The translations under genes were made by a program, and so were the position numbers. A DNA stretch of 64,000 bases from Pyronema omphalodes (Eukaryota; Ascomycota; Pezizomycetes; Pezizales; Pyronemataceae): the NCBI GenBank assembly GCA_024516155.1, contig JAJJXM010000007.1, forward strand, positions 992,001-1,056,000, given 5' to 3'. Below are positions 34,783-47,040 of this stretch, one piece after another (positions within the stretch are counted from its first letter, which is position 1; each line of letters begins with the position of its first letter). The notes under the pieces are model-generated. The model was not told where the DNA came from. It searched no databases and was given only the letters and a program-made list of their open reading frames with translations.

Positions 34783-36440
34783 GTATTCTTTTTTTGCCAT
34801 ATCTATGTTCCGGTATTAAGTTTCATCAAAGCCGTCCAGAATTCCTTCGTTTTGTAACTTAATATAGTAGTGGGAATTTTTTGGCTGGGATATCAATTGT
34901 TGATATTTTGAGTAAACGTTGAATTTTATGCTGATGCAGGTGAAGTTGGTTGCTGTACAAATATCCATGCATCATGCAGATCGTTGGTGCCATGTATGCA
35001 TACAGGACAGTCGCACATGTTGACGTGCATGCATATTACTAATTAATAGAGTGACAAGCGATGCATAGCGAGGATTGATGGAAACGACAACACTTTTTAT
35101 GCCGCAATATGGTATGTGAATGATGCCTCGAGGGAACTGCGTTAGGATTGAGGCTTTTTATGTGCAAATTGCCATCGGTAGTCGTATTGGATGACAATAT
35201 TTGGTTAGACAATGTCCCTGGGCTTCTACAAGGCCGCCTAAGAAAAAAAGTCATATCACCTCTGGGCATGGATGTTTTCTGCAACGAAAATTTTATTCGG
35301 TTAGATTACAAGTACTCGGTATACGTAGTATGAATGAAGATTGAGTCTAGCATTCCCGACTGTTTGACGAGCGGCGGAAAGTAAAAGCAATCATAATTTC
35401 TCACCGTAGACGTTTAATGGACAATATCTGCTACGATATCACCGCTTCTTGTACAACAAGACTGAAAGAGCCAGCTACATTCAGCTGTATATGGCTCAAA
35501 AAAAAACTCCAGAGTCTAAACTCACCTTATGCTAGGAGAGTGCTATTTGTGCCGAGCCATGGCCGAAGTTGCACGAGTATGAGTATCCTTCATATACCGC
35601 AGCACATTCAGTCTCAAAATTATGGTTCGCTTGAAGTTATTGATGATATATCAAACGCAGTATAAAATGGACTAACCTTCTGTGGGTATGTCACTTCCGT
35701 CATACACCACAGCGCCGGGCTGAGTTCTACCCTTTCATGGTTTCATGGCGTGTTTGTCTAACCCTAATGTGATACAATTCAAGAAAAAATGAACTAGTGT
35801 GCTTTAATGTAACCCCAGCAAAATAAAGTCGTATTGTATACGATAGATTTTGTGATAATTGGAGAGAGCAATGTAAGACTTCCGGTGTTGTCGTATTCAC
35901 ACGGCGTCACTCACCTATGCTTTCTGATTGTGAACAACACGGGACTTACATGGATCTTGCATTTCTCACTTAGATCCCTTATCTCAGGTCTTTAAATTTG
36001 AACATATTTTCTGTGTAACGCCTCTTCAGCAGTTAACGGCGAATGAAATAGCAAGATTAAAGTGTCGAGTGAGCAGCGTAGTTGATAAAAACAAAGAAAG
36101 CCAACCGTTCATTGGAACCAGATCGGTGTGGGTAAGATAATACTACCATAACACAGAGAAGACGGACTTATGTAATACACAGGGAGAGATGGAGTGGGTT
36201 TTTACGAGATAATACACCCAGAATTGGGGATCCGACCCTATGAGAGAATAAAAACATACTGCTCATTGATTTTGCTGAAAACGGTAGGGGCTGTACATGT
36301 CTGGCTAGGGTTTAGCTTTCTCAAACAAACTGTAAAAGTGTCCAAATGTTAGCATCAAAACAACCCTGCCCTCGATCACATAACATTGATTTCTGCCACC
36401 CCTCATCCGCGTGCTCTGTGACATCACCTAGATACCTTCT
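34783..36440. other. Intergenic region after the tRNA gene
   Basis: About 1.7 kb. Starts with the Pol III terminator T-run. Otherwise AT-rich with no supported gene or repeat. Confidence 0.55.
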
Positions 36441-37187
36441 ATGTCACCCTTCTTCGGCACCAAACATCACGACAGATCTTCACCAACAAAAAAGTCTTCA
36501 ACTCATCTCTCGCTAGCAGCCATGGATCACTCTATCGAGCTCAGTCCCATCAAGGCGGTTGAAACTGTCGAAAAAGCTGGTAATGCAGACAAGGTAACTA
36601 GACTCCCTCCATCATCAGGATCCCACCTGATTGTTCCTAACCATAACTAGGAAGAACTTGGAGGACCCGCTGAGAAGCCCGCTGGAGGGGCTCGCCCAAA
36701 GTTGACTGCCCGTTCAATCCGTCCTATCCGCGGACCGCCAGTCGACCGCAACGCTCTCACTGCTATCGATGAGGTAATTTACCGCTCTTATCAACAGTGT
36801 ATCTTCACCGCTGAACAATTGCAGACCGTCCACGATCTCTGTGAACAAATCCCCTTCGGTTGCTACACCAGCGCAGAAGCTATTGCCAAGGCCTTATTGA
36901 TCAAGCCCACCATCGTCCTCGACTCTCTCCGGAAGCTCAAGGTGAACGAAATCGATTACCCCCACCATCGCATCGTTGCGAAGGCTTTCCCTACGGGTTA
37001 CAAGATTCCCAACTCGGATGACTTCGAGAAGAGGAAGGAAATGTTGATGAACGAGGGGGTCAAGATCAATGACAACGGGTATATTTTCGTCACCGTCGCG
37101 ACCGCGTGGGGTGAAATGAAGCACACCGAGGACGTTTGGAAGGGCTTTGACACCCAGGATGTTGTTTGGGAGTTGCTGCGCCAGTAG
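36441..37187 (+). CDS. Conserved-looking hypothetical protein (229 aa)
   Basis: Two exons: 36441-36593 and 36651-37187; intron phase 0 with GTAACT donor, CCTAACC branch and ACTAG acceptor. The N-terminal about 70 residues are disordered (Ser/Thr/Lys, then Glu/Ala/Pro). The rest is a compact alpha/beta-looking region with DRNALTAIDEVIYRSYQQC, a helix-rich middle (EAIAKALLIKPTIVLDSLRKL) and a C-terminus rich in Trp/Asp. No signal peptide or membrane segment. Start could instead be the ATG at 36522 (MDHSIELSP). Good codon continuity and a clean intron argue that it is real; I recognise no family. Confidence 0.75.
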
Positions 37188-37494
37188 GAGATGGAATAGG
37201 TATCATTCCATAGTGCTATATTTGAAATGGGTTGTAAATTACATAGGCGAGCCTTACCCTTAGCGGCGGTAAATTCAAGAAGCGCCGCTGCATAGCAGCC
37301 TGCTACACCCTGTCACGAGACTTTAAGGACTTGCCGCGTGTGATTGTATCAGACTTGAACTGGCCACAGTGAACCGCCCCTTCTATCTGCTTCAGAACCC
37401 ACCCTCCACGTCTCCTCCATCAAAATAAAATATATTCATTTGTGCCAGCACAACTTTCGTTCCAAAAACCCTTCTTCTCCTTATAAACCTTCAA

Positions 37495-38365
37495 ATGAAT
37501 CCAGCGACAACTTCCTCACGGCTAGACGAAGGTCTACAAATTCCTGGAGCAATCGTTCACGACCCGTATGAAAGTTACAATTGGTGGAACGGTGAAGCCA
37601 CGAGTCCCAACAATCGCGATCCGCCGAAATGCTGTGTCGATTGTTGTCATAGACTAGTATTCTGTCGGCCCTGCGATAAATACGAACTTGCATTTGCGGT
37701 CCTTCGTATTTTAGAATTCGCTCTTGGGGTTTGCATTTTCATCGGATTGTTTATCGCCATGCATAGCGCTTCCTTGTTCTTTTTTTTCAGCGAATTACAC
37801 CCTTCTTTAATTCTCCTGGTATGTAGTAATGTTCCAGGCTAGAAACGATATTGGGCTAAACATTATCCAGGTCTTTTTACCGACAGTAAGTTCAGTACTA
37901 ATGATGATACTCGGATGCGTCACCCGCCCAAGCCATAAGTTTCCTCTCTGGCAAATGTATGTTGATATAATCTTAACGAAAACAAACAATAGAATAATGT
38001 TAATAAGTAGTAGGATTTTGGAGATCGTTTTGCAGAGCGCGATAGAATGCAATAGAATTGCTTTACTAATAATGTCAATCGTGAACGGCATAGAAACATG
38101 GTGGTTGTACCTCGGGATCTTGATACCTGAGATGTAATCTCGCCACTACCCTCAGCCTGGTTTATACTAATTTTTGAACAGAATCATTCCGGGATTGCTG
38201 ATCTCTCTAGACAGCTATTGCATTGCCAAACGTCACAAGATTCGCAAGGAGGACATGAAGATTCCAGAAACAAGTTTATCGATTGAAATGCCACAGGTGC
38301 ATCATGAGGAAGCCGTGCAGAACAATGGGCATGGTTTCTGGCACACAATATTCCCATGGTACTAG
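37495..38365 (+). CDS. Multi-pass membrane protein with N-terminal cysteine cluster
   Basis: Exons 37495-37818, 37871-38133 and 38182-38365 (256 aa as modelled). Intron 1: GTATGT donor, GCTAAAC branch, TCCAG acceptor. Intron 2: GTAATC donor, ACTAAT branch, AACAG acceptor. Residues 46-60 hold six cysteines in CCVDCCHRLVFCRPC, just before the first membrane helix (about 65-100). At least three more hydrophobic stretches follow and the tail is polar (about 60 residues). A further in-frame GTATGT-bearing segment starting at 37956 could be another short intron (36-57 nt, several AG choices), which would trim the loop after the second helix. No family recognised; the cysteines could be palmitoylated or bind metal. 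Confidence 0.65.
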
Positions 38366-38838
38366 CATTTCTGCGTTATGATAAGAGACCTCTCTGCTGG
38401 TCGGATTGAGGATACTTCTTTGTTATGCAGATTGTTGTATGTTTATTCGTTTGTTTGTGCTATGGGATGTTATTGAGAAGGGCAGAGATTAAAAAAATTA
38501 GATAGGAACTACGAGGGGTTGTAAGAGTTAATAGATATCAATAAATGCACTCATCAGTAATTGATTTCTCCTTCACGGTTATTAGTTGTGTTGCCCGTCA
38601 ATCAATAATGATGAGATTAGACACAGAGCTACAATACCTTTTCATGATGCGGTTAATATAATGAGCCGTATAGCCATAGAAAGCATTCGCCGACTCGGCT
38701 AGTTACCGTAGTATTTAGTCACCACATCTCACTCATTCTCGGTTGTCAACACACGTTCCACCTCCACTTCCGCAAGTTGTTCAGAAGTTCGACCCCTTGC
38801 CATAACAAGCCACACTCACTCCATCTATTATTATTATT
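38366..38838. other. Short intergenic region
   Basis: 473 bp, presumed 3' flank and promoter of the next gene; the 50 bp before the ATG at 38839 are pyrimidine/ATT-rich. No further feature seen. Confidence 0.55.
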
Positions 38839-40249
38839 ATGGCTTACACTTTTAACCTCTCTGATCTCGATCTCAACATCGATTTAGACGCTTTCCTTGA
38901 TCCGAATCTAGAGCTGGATCCAGAGATCGCGCAGGAGCTTATTGATCTTGGATCTCCAGCCACGCCGATGACATCCCGTCAGTCGAGCCCGAGCTCTCTT
39001 GGTCTTAGAACCCCAACCGGAAGTCACGAAACAGATGCCGAACTTTCACTCGCTCACCAAACCCCCCCACCAACCTCCAGAACGCAGTCTGACGCCTACG
39101 AAACATGGTACCTAACTCCACGCTTCACAGCCTCTCTCGGCGAGCACGGAACAAATGCTGAAGCTATTTTTGTCGATGGTGTGGGGCTGCTGTATAAGCT
39201 CGATGTTCCCGTTCTCCTCGGTGATTGTTGGAGACGGGGGCAGGTTCGGAAGCCGAGTGATTGGCCTATCCTGGAGGCTGCATCAAGGTATCAGGCATTG
39301 CCTCAGACAAGCCAGCAGGCTTCCGAGAATCAATTTGATGAGTAAGAACTACCGTTGATCCGTGGAAGACGCGAACTATCGTGTACTGACGTGCTGTAGT
39401 CCTGTTAGCTTGGTTAAAGCAGATGCGAGACGTCAGATCGAAGAGAGAAGGGAGGAGTTGGTGATGGCAGGATTACTAGAAGCTCCTTACGTGTCTACAG
39501 GGCGAATGAAGTTTGAGACATTTGAGCTGGCCGATCCTGTGATTCCCATGGCGCCGATGGCCCCAATGGCAAATATGGGTTTTACAACCGAGCTTCCGGC
39601 TCTAACACCTCTGGTGCCTACCAGCTTAACAGAGTATCCCATTAGGCAGGGAGTACCAGTCAATACAAAACCAGTCCCCGTTCAGCTTACCCCACCACCT
39701 ACTATCGCGAAGAAGAAGAGGGCGCCCAGTACGAAGAGCATGAGCAGCGAGGCGGGCGAGAAGGGTGAGAAGAGTGCTAAGCCAGCGTGAGTGTCCCAGA
39801 AGTTCTATTTACATTTCCTCTGCGCGAAGAGAATCAACTAGAATACAACTGGCACCATTGAACTTGCTAAACATCGCTAACGTCTTCTTAGCCGCACTAG
39901 CCGCTCATACCGCCACTCCTCCCAAACCCCACTTTGTGGAATTGACGGCGAGCCTCCTCTTGTCGACCCGCTGGACGCCGGAAAATCACTTTTGTTTCGC
40001 CGTCAGAAGTTTGCATCTCATATCAGAGAGATCTCCGGGCTTGATCTTTCGAAGGAGTTAACCTTCACCAATTACTCGAAGGAGGAACGGGAGACTGCTA
40101 TTGAGAATCTGCAAGCGGTATACCCTCAGCTAGATAGACTAGGTGCTCATGGAGAGCTTTGCCATGCACTCGGAACTTGGGTCTCTGGTAGACGACGGAT
40201 CAGGAGGAATATTGATAAGTGGGGCAAGACCAGGCCGCCAAAGGAGTAG
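38839..40249 (+). CDS. Hypothetical soluble protein with acidic N-terminus (415 aa)
   Basis: Three exons: 38839-39341, 39400-39786, 39892-40249, with both introns phase 2 (donors GTAAGA and GTGAGT; second branch GCTAACG). The N-terminus is strongly acidic/hydrophobic (LSDLDLNIDLDAFLDPNLELD), resembling an activation-domain-like segment, then Ser/Pro-rich. A folded-looking part follows (ETWYLTPRF...DWPILEAASRYQALP), then a helix (ADARRQIEERREEL), a Met/Pro-rich linker (PMAPMAPMANMG), a Lys-rich stretch (AKKKRAPS) that may be nuclear-localising, and a C-terminal domain ending in Arg/Lys helices (GRRRIRRNIDKWGK). No family recognised; a nuclear role is inference. Confidence 0.75.
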
Positions 40250-40802
40250 CCATTAAGTAGTGGTAGATGGTAGAATGCTTATTCAAGAGTGAAAAAATGT
40301 GAAGGGCATGACATCAAGAAGCTTTGGATGGGAAGGATATTGTATTTGAGTTTGCTATTGTTGCAGGGATATTCATCATATTACACTCAAGGAGATTGCG
40401 CTGGCAGATGATGAAATTTTACGTTGATGAAAATTGCATAGCACTTACACCGGGCAGTTGAGGTCACATCGTTGGGGTTTTTAGCACTTAAATATTAATG
40501 TTTTTATTTGGAAATAGAATTTCTCTTGCCGGACGTGTCGCGTGTTACTTTTTTAAGCACACAATCGCGGGGGTCGAGTGTCCCTTGAGAGTAGTGGGCA
40601 GTGCCATCATACGGTCTCACTCGTGTGTAACCCACAATACAACCGCCCACTAACCACCAACACCCGCACATCTCCAACGTCTTTACGGTTACCATCAACG
40701 CGTCACAGTACTGGAAATCCCCCAAATCAGCTGTAAGGTAATTTTATTGCTTCCAGTTACACATCCTTGTCATCGTATGTATCGAGCTTACAATTCTAGC
40801 AG
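40250..40802. other. Short intergenic region
   Basis: 553 bp; 3' flank of one hypothetical gene and promoter of the next. Nothing further seen. Confidence 0.55.
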
Positions 40803-43690
40803 ATGTCACACATAGATTGGGAAACTCTCTATTTTCAGAACCTGGAAGATTATGAGCGTATGTTTAACATCCACCTACCGTCTTTTACATCAATTTCTCA
40901 ACAAACCGAAGATGTTCGACATACCAGTCATGGGACGGAGGTTGAAAAGAGAACCGTAGGGTCTTTGGCCGTGCATATGATCCAACTTTGGGAGTAGTTG
41001 CACAATATTCGGCGCGGTTCCCCATAAGCCGCGGGAAGACCGTTCATGAAAACCACATGTGACCAAGATTCACCGTCATGAGCGGAATCACGCAACAGGA
41101 AGACCCAATGTACTAATACAGGCCATTAGGGAATCTACTGCTTGCCATGTGGCCGATATTAGGACCAGATTCCTTCCCAAGCACGAACCCCCTCAACCTT
41201 TCTTCACCATCCCTAGAGCAGACTGTCTCCTCTCCCACACCACCAACTCCTCAAACCATCACGTCTGAGCCGATACCCACCGACTCAGACGTTCCTGAAA
41301 CCCAACACACTCCCCAGAATTCGCCACTCATCGATCCATACCCTCTAGAGCCTCAGGTTAGTCCAATCAAAATGGAGGACCAAGACAGAAACACTGGTAG
41401 GATCGATTCCCCTCGTGGAGACGAGCATCCGACAGCTACAGCGGCCAATGACTTGGATAACGCTGCGTTTGAGGCGCTTTGCGCGCCTTTTCTCTCCAAT
41501 ACGCCTGTGCCTCAGCCAGTCGTTATTAACCAGTCCAAGCTATCCAATTTTGAGTGTCATGTTCTCGCGGCTATTCCTGACCTCCTTACCAAAGTCGTGG
41601 TCCCGGCACCTAGCTGGGCTCGCCACTGGATTGTCTGGCACGAGGCTATCAACCCTGCACTACTTTCAACTACCGTTCGGATTCTTTTCGATCGAATTAA
41701 GCGATACAACTACCAGCTTCAAGCGGATGAGAAACCCGAGAGAGTCCGTGCCATGAAGCTTTTGAAGGCTGATACTGGCGCTATTAAGGCTTACTTGGCT
41801 ATGCGTTTGGATAGTCTTGACTTGAACAATCAGACTACACGCAGAGTTTCTTTGAGCGAGGCATACCTCAGACTCGCATACCATGAGAAGCTTGACTATA
41901 TTTCTGCCGATTATGTTCATACCTCTATTATCGAGTGCTACAAGCATGCTTTGGAGGAATACAAGGTCGCCAAGGCAGCTTCTCAAGGTCCTTTAATAAT
42001 GCCGGAGGATCTTGCAAAGCTCCAACAGGCTTTGAATTATTTGAAAACACGCATGGTTAAAGGACTTGGGATCCTCGGAGCCCGACCTTCTCATCTTCCA
42101 CCAGTTGCCGGAGGGGAGCAACCTCAGCAACAGACTCCGGTTCGCAAGCCAGCAGTGCCCAGATGGGCACCGAAGCAGTCTTACCCCAACTTTCCAGCAG
42201 CTGCGTCCCCTGCTGAGAAGGAACGTTTGAAGATGGAACAACAACTTTACCAAAATGAAGCTCGAGGACCTCTCAAGCTTGTCTCAGATGTCTGCCCTAT
42301 CCATTTCCAATGGCACATGGAGCACTTGAGCAAGCCGAATATCACCAAGTCCCAGCTTCTTGCCCGTCTGAAGAAGTATCAACAAGACTATGCTCTCGGC
42401 TCCTTCAGCCCTCATCGGAACTGGTCCAAAATTTCCGCTGGTGGCCTTGTCACTCTGATGGATCATATCGAGCTCCGTCTTACTCACGACGATTTTATCC
42501 CAGAAGATAGTCCCGAGAAGGAGGGCGACTTCAACGAGCTTCCGGATAACGACCGTGTTGCCACCTTCGAGGAACGTCTTCCATCACCCACTCCCGCCGA
42601 AGAAGAAATGATCAAAGCATTGAAGATCGTTAGAGATCTGAATCGCGATCACGCTTTGAAGCTTTACAAAGTCATCCTCAAATGCGTTGATAACTCTGAA
42701 GTGGATCTCAAGTTGCAGTGCGCCAACTTCCGCCGTGAGTGTCTCGAGATCTGTCGCGATATCCTGTTTGAACGTATTCAGGGAGGTGATTTCGGACCTC
42801 CTCCTATGCAATTCAGACAGCAAGCTCAGGGAGTTAGAGCAAATCCATCTGTCGCCGCAAAGCAGGATGCAAACAAGCTTACGGTTAACCACGGAACTCC
42901 CGCTGAAATTCAGCGGAAACGACAAGCCTCGCCCAACGCCATGGTTCCTGATCCAATCAAAAAGGAGTTCCTTGGATATCCCCAGGATGGATCTCATGCT
43001 AAACACATGGCCCCCTCGGCTACACTTCCAGAGGTAAGTTCATCCCTTATATACAGAGTGATATATCATGACTAACACATCCACACATAGGCACCTCGTG
43101 TACAAGCTCCCGGTGGTTTATTCAGAACAATCTACCCACCGATCCCGCTATCCCAGCCAACCTTTGCGCCCCCTCCTCCTACAGCCCCAGCCATCCCTCG
43201 CTCATTCACAATCTCCGAGCCCCACCGAGTAATCGGGCCAGCCCCCGGACCCGCTCCCGAAGCAGGACCCGCGGCATCCTTCAGCTACAACCCCACCGTT
43301 GAGCCGACCGATAACGACGACATAGTTATGCTAGACGGCCAACCACAGCAAGTTCCCACGTGGTACCAGCATCTTAGCGGACACCCGATCCGTCCTCCGG
43401 CAGCTTATACCACCCATCGTCGCAACGCACGTAGCTCCGAATCTCGTGGTTCCTTTTCAAACCCCGGGAAGGGGGGAATGGTGAAGAGTGATACTATTAA
43501 TAAGACTGTTTCTGGGGGAGTCAAAAAGGCGCCTACTATGCGGAAGTCGATGACGCTGAAGGCTATGCAGAAGGCTTCGGCGAAGGAGGAGGCCAAGAAG
43601 CCGTTTGATATGGAGGGGGAGTATGATCGGTATGATCGGGATGGTCAGGGTGGTGCGCAGGGGGGTAATATGGCGTCTTCGGCGGTTTAA
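40803..43690 (+). CDS. Hypothetical protein (852 aa) with short first exon
   Basis: Proposed exons: 40803-40857, 41130-43033, 43091-43690. The first join uses GTATGT at 40858 and a CTAATACAGG...TTAG branch/acceptor, giving MSHIDWETLYFQNLEDYER followed in frame by NLLLAMWPILG; the intron is long for this window (272 nt). A more cautious start is the ATG at 41147 (828 aa). The second intron is canonical (GTAAGT...CACATAG). Pro/Ser/Thr-rich N-terminus; helical core from about residue 140 (NFECHVLAAIPDLLTKVVVP, then WIVWHEAINPALL); a second helical region near 480-600; Pro-rich and basic C-terminus. No signal peptide, membrane helix or family I recognise. It forms a run of plus-strand unknowns with its upstream neighbours. 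Confidence 0.75.
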
Positions 43691-46236
43691 AGAGGATGCG
43701 GATATACGGATGAAGGAGTAAAAAACGAGAGAGAGAGATGGTGTCTTTTGGTTTAGCAGCGGCAGAAGGTTACTTTGGTTGCTTTGTCAAGAGTCTATTA
43801 CCAAAGGTTTGTTTTATGGGAAAAGAGTATTTTATGGTCTTGTTTCTTTGTTTACGAAGGATATGCTGGGATTCGTCGGGGAATTGGGGTATCTAGGTAG
43901 TCCATAGTAGCGGAATTCTATCGTTTTCTTCTGGGGTTAAGGTCTATCTCATCTTCGCTTACTTATTTGTGATGCGATACTTGAAGATGATGAGAGTGGT
44001 ATTACTCGATGTGATTTACTATCAATCGGAATTACATCTAACATGGAGTAAAAGCACCCTCTGTGAAAACCGGTCTGCATGTCAGAACATCCCAACGGCA
44101 ACTACTACTGATCCATATACACTCCAATCCATGTTTCAAATTTCTATAATATACATCTACCCACAAATCAATATAAACCCAACCTAAAATCCCTATGCTA
44201 AAGGTCGCCTAGAGTCCAGGTGTCTTGGCCGCACTCAGGGCTCACGTGATTGGCACGTGGAGGTGGAGTTTTCACATTGGGTATATCTCGATCACTATCG
44301 TTCTCAATGAATACACTCGTCCACCTCCACCTTTCTCTAGCGTTCCCGTTTCACACCCTAAAATACTTATCTGAACCCTATATCAACCCCATCCAAAATC
44401 GAATCCCCAAGCTCCCAAGGCTCAGGCTTTCCAAAAAAAAAAAAAAAAAAAAAAAAAAACCCTCTCAAAGCCCTCTCAAGGCCCTGTCCACCCCCCAATA
44501 AACTCAAAATCCCCTCTAAGATAATCCATAACCAATCCATAACTAATCATAGACAATCATATACCACAGCTCCCCACGGCTCCCCACAGTCCGTCCAGTC
44601 CATAGATCCCAAGGACTGTAACCATATAGTCCAATCCCAGTTTCAAGAAAAAAAAGACTGGACCGGACTATATACAGCTGACGTCTGCAGGACCGTAGGG
44701 TTCTCGCTTATCTCCAAGCACTAGCAGATGGGGAGTATGTAGTACATATGTACTATGTATGTACATAGCAGCCGCCGCTAACAGACAAGCGAGCCCCAGA
44801 GAGTCCGCTTGCCGCTTACCGCTTACCGCTTGCCGCTTTTCGCTGAAAAAAAGGTGCAGCAACAATCCTCCACTGCAAATGATTTTTTCTCGGCGCGTGG
44901 TTGCCTATGTAAACCACTGGGTACATGTACATATTCCCGAATACTTTCATTAGTACTCACTCACTCCATGCCGGTCAAAATTCCACCTGGCACTGAATCA
45001 ATCAGCCACGATAATGATAAAAACAATTTTCTCAAGCCAGCCGCCAGCGAGATCCCTCAAATCCGCTCTGAAAATTCAGTCATCATATCTTCCTGTATTA
45101 AACGTCATCAGAAACCAGAATCACTATTGAAATTTTTGTGGTCTTAAAAAGTAATACCGCAGTCACCGCAGTCAGCGCAGTTAACTCATGATCGCCTACG
45201 AGTGATGTTGCATGAGCTCATGGTCACTTACAGTTTACTGTCACCCAGTGTAAAAAAGACTGCTACATAGTCCCAGTCCAAGGCTCCAAGCACCGGAAAA
45301 AACTGTGATATGTGTTCCACTCCGGTCCGCAGCTAGGAATAGACAGATGGACCCCGGGGAGCTCTGGATATTGTTACTCAGCCTGGTGCGCGATACGCTT
45401 GGTGATCCTTTAGATGTAGGTATATCGTATGCAGCACTATATGTATGTAATACATAAGGCGAAAGAAAAAAGGCATAACAAAAAAGGTAAGCACCAATCA
45501 GGCATCAGGCATCCAGAACACAAAACCCAGCACCACCCATTTCCAATTTCAAGGTGTTCCGAGCTGGCATCTAGGTAGTTCAGGCGCAGGGCTGTTATCG
45601 TGCATTGAACATGCATTAAAGATGCATAGAATACGATACTACTTCTGCTGCTGCGGTGTAACGTCATGGTAGTTTGATGGCTTGATGGATTGATGACTTA
45701 AAGCGGTGTTTCGTGTAGGTAGGCTGTAGGCTGCCGGCGATTGGAAATTTTTCATGGTTTGGAAGGGATTGGAGGAATTGGAGGGTGAGAGGGGATTGGA
45801 GGGTGATCAGAGTGGGAAGATAGGGGATTGGAGGGGATTAATTAATCACCATACAGCTTTGAAAACGCAATAACCAGGCTATGGAAATTAACTTCCACGG
45901 TGGTACGCTACTTTATTTCAACTATCATGTAACAATGTAACGTTACTGAGAGGTAGGTTACAGGTATGATCAATTATCGATATAAGGGATTATGGGGATA
46001 AAATAAGGGGGGTTTTTTTGTCATGAAATCTGTGATTTGGATATCCTGGATTGAAAATTTAGGGGGTTTCTATGTCATTACTTTCGTGGCTATCGTCGTT
46101 AATTACACTATTATATCTATACCCTCACCAAGACTACATCCAAAACCACATAATCCCATACCTCCTCACAAAATCAAACTTTACATGCCCATTCATATAC
46201 ACACCCTCCTTTGCCCCCCACTTTTCCCGTCACGCA
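43691..46236. other. Intergenic region, AT-rich then repeat-bearing
   Basis: About 2.5 kb without a credible gene. Contains a 27-A homopolymer (44433-44459), CTTACCG/CTTGCCG repeats near 44.81-44.84 kb, GTACATATGTAC-type palindromes near 44.74 kb and a GGATTGGAGG-type repeat near 45.77-45.84 kb. A plus-strand 170-codon frame (46072-46584) overlaps the next gene on the opposite strand and is judged a shadow. Confidence 0.6.
44433..44459 (+). repeat. Poly-A homopolymer (27 A)
   Basis: Twenty-seven A in a row in intergenic DNA, followed directly by CCCTCTCAAAG/GCCCTCTCAAGG repeats. Confidence 0.95.
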
Positions 46237-47040
46237 CTATCTAACCGGCCCAACCCCATACCTAACCCCTCTCATCGGGGCCTGTTGCATCTGCTGCATC
46301 CCACGTCCCCCATACCCCCCTCCCCCAGCTATCGAACTCCCATCCCCATCCTCATCACCACTAAAACTACTCTCGCTCCCGCCATCGATACTAACACTAT
46401 ACTCACTATACCCACCATACCCACGGATCCCAGGGTTCCCAGGGTTCCCAGGGCTCCCAGGGTTCTGGTATCGGGTTGTGCTGTGGGTATTTGTGTATCT
46501 TATTTCTGTTGGTATGTGGTTGCGTTGTTGCTGGGGGTGATGCTGGTGTTGGTTTTGATGAAGAATTGGATAATCGTAGGGTGAGGCGTCGATTATGTAT
46601 GGGCTTTCTGATCGCGGAGGTGGCGGTTCTAGTTGTCGTTGATGTAGTTGAGTGGCGGGGGATATCGGGGGGTATCCTGGGCCTAGGGTTAGGATTGCGG
46701 TTGCGGGTGCTGGGTGATGGGGGTGTCTATGCTGGCTATGTTGGCTATGTTGGATTGTATCATGACTTTCGAACTCTGACCAACTCCACTGCGGGGCAGC
46801 AGTAATCATCCTCGTCTCAGTCTCTGTCTTCTTCTTAGTTTTTGTTTTTGACTTTGTCTTTGTTTTCGTTTTCACCGGACGATGTGATGAATACCGCTGG
46901 ATTTGTTTTTCGGTTGTGGTATGGATTGAGGTTGAGGAGCCCGTGTAGCCGATGCTGGTTTTTTTTATTAGACGCGGTCCGAGGGGTGTGCGTTCGGTTT
47001 TGGAGTATTGGACGCCCATTTTGGGGATGCAGAGACACAT
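46237..47040 (-). CDS. Low-complexity hypothetical protein (267 aa)
   Basis: Single exon from a true ATG at 47040. N-terminus MCLCIPKMGVQYSK followed by a Lys/Thr alternation (KTKTKTKSKTKTKKKTETET). His/Gln-rich middle; a 9-bp DNA repeat (CCCAGGGTT type, about 46429-46465) encodes GNPGNPG-like residues. The C-terminus is Gly/Tyr/Ser/Asp-rich and ends in basic residues. Composition looks like a disordered fungal protein. Support is moderate because an opposing frame also stays open; no domain or neighbour clarifies function. The DNA on both sides is microsatellite-rich. Confidence 0.5.
   Translation of the reverse strand: MCLCIPKMGVQYSKTERTPLGPRLIKKTSIGYTGSSTSIHTTTEKQIQRYSSHRPVKTKTKTKSKTKTKKKTETETRMITAAPQWSWSEFESHDTIQHSQHSQHRHPHHPAPATAILTLGPGYPPISPATQLHQRQLEPPPPRSESPYIIDASPYDYPILHQNQHQHHPQQQRNHIPTEIRYTNTHSTTRYQNPGSPGNPGNPGIRGYGGYSEYSVSIDGGSESSFSGDEDGDGSSIAGGGGYGGRGMQQMQQAPMRGVRYGVGPVR

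Noticed and set aside
46072..46584. 170-codon plus-strand frame with hydrophobic segments
   Set aside because: Overlaps the opposite-strand 267-aa frame, which has the more protein-like C-terminus; composition mirrors the Gly/Pro repeats.
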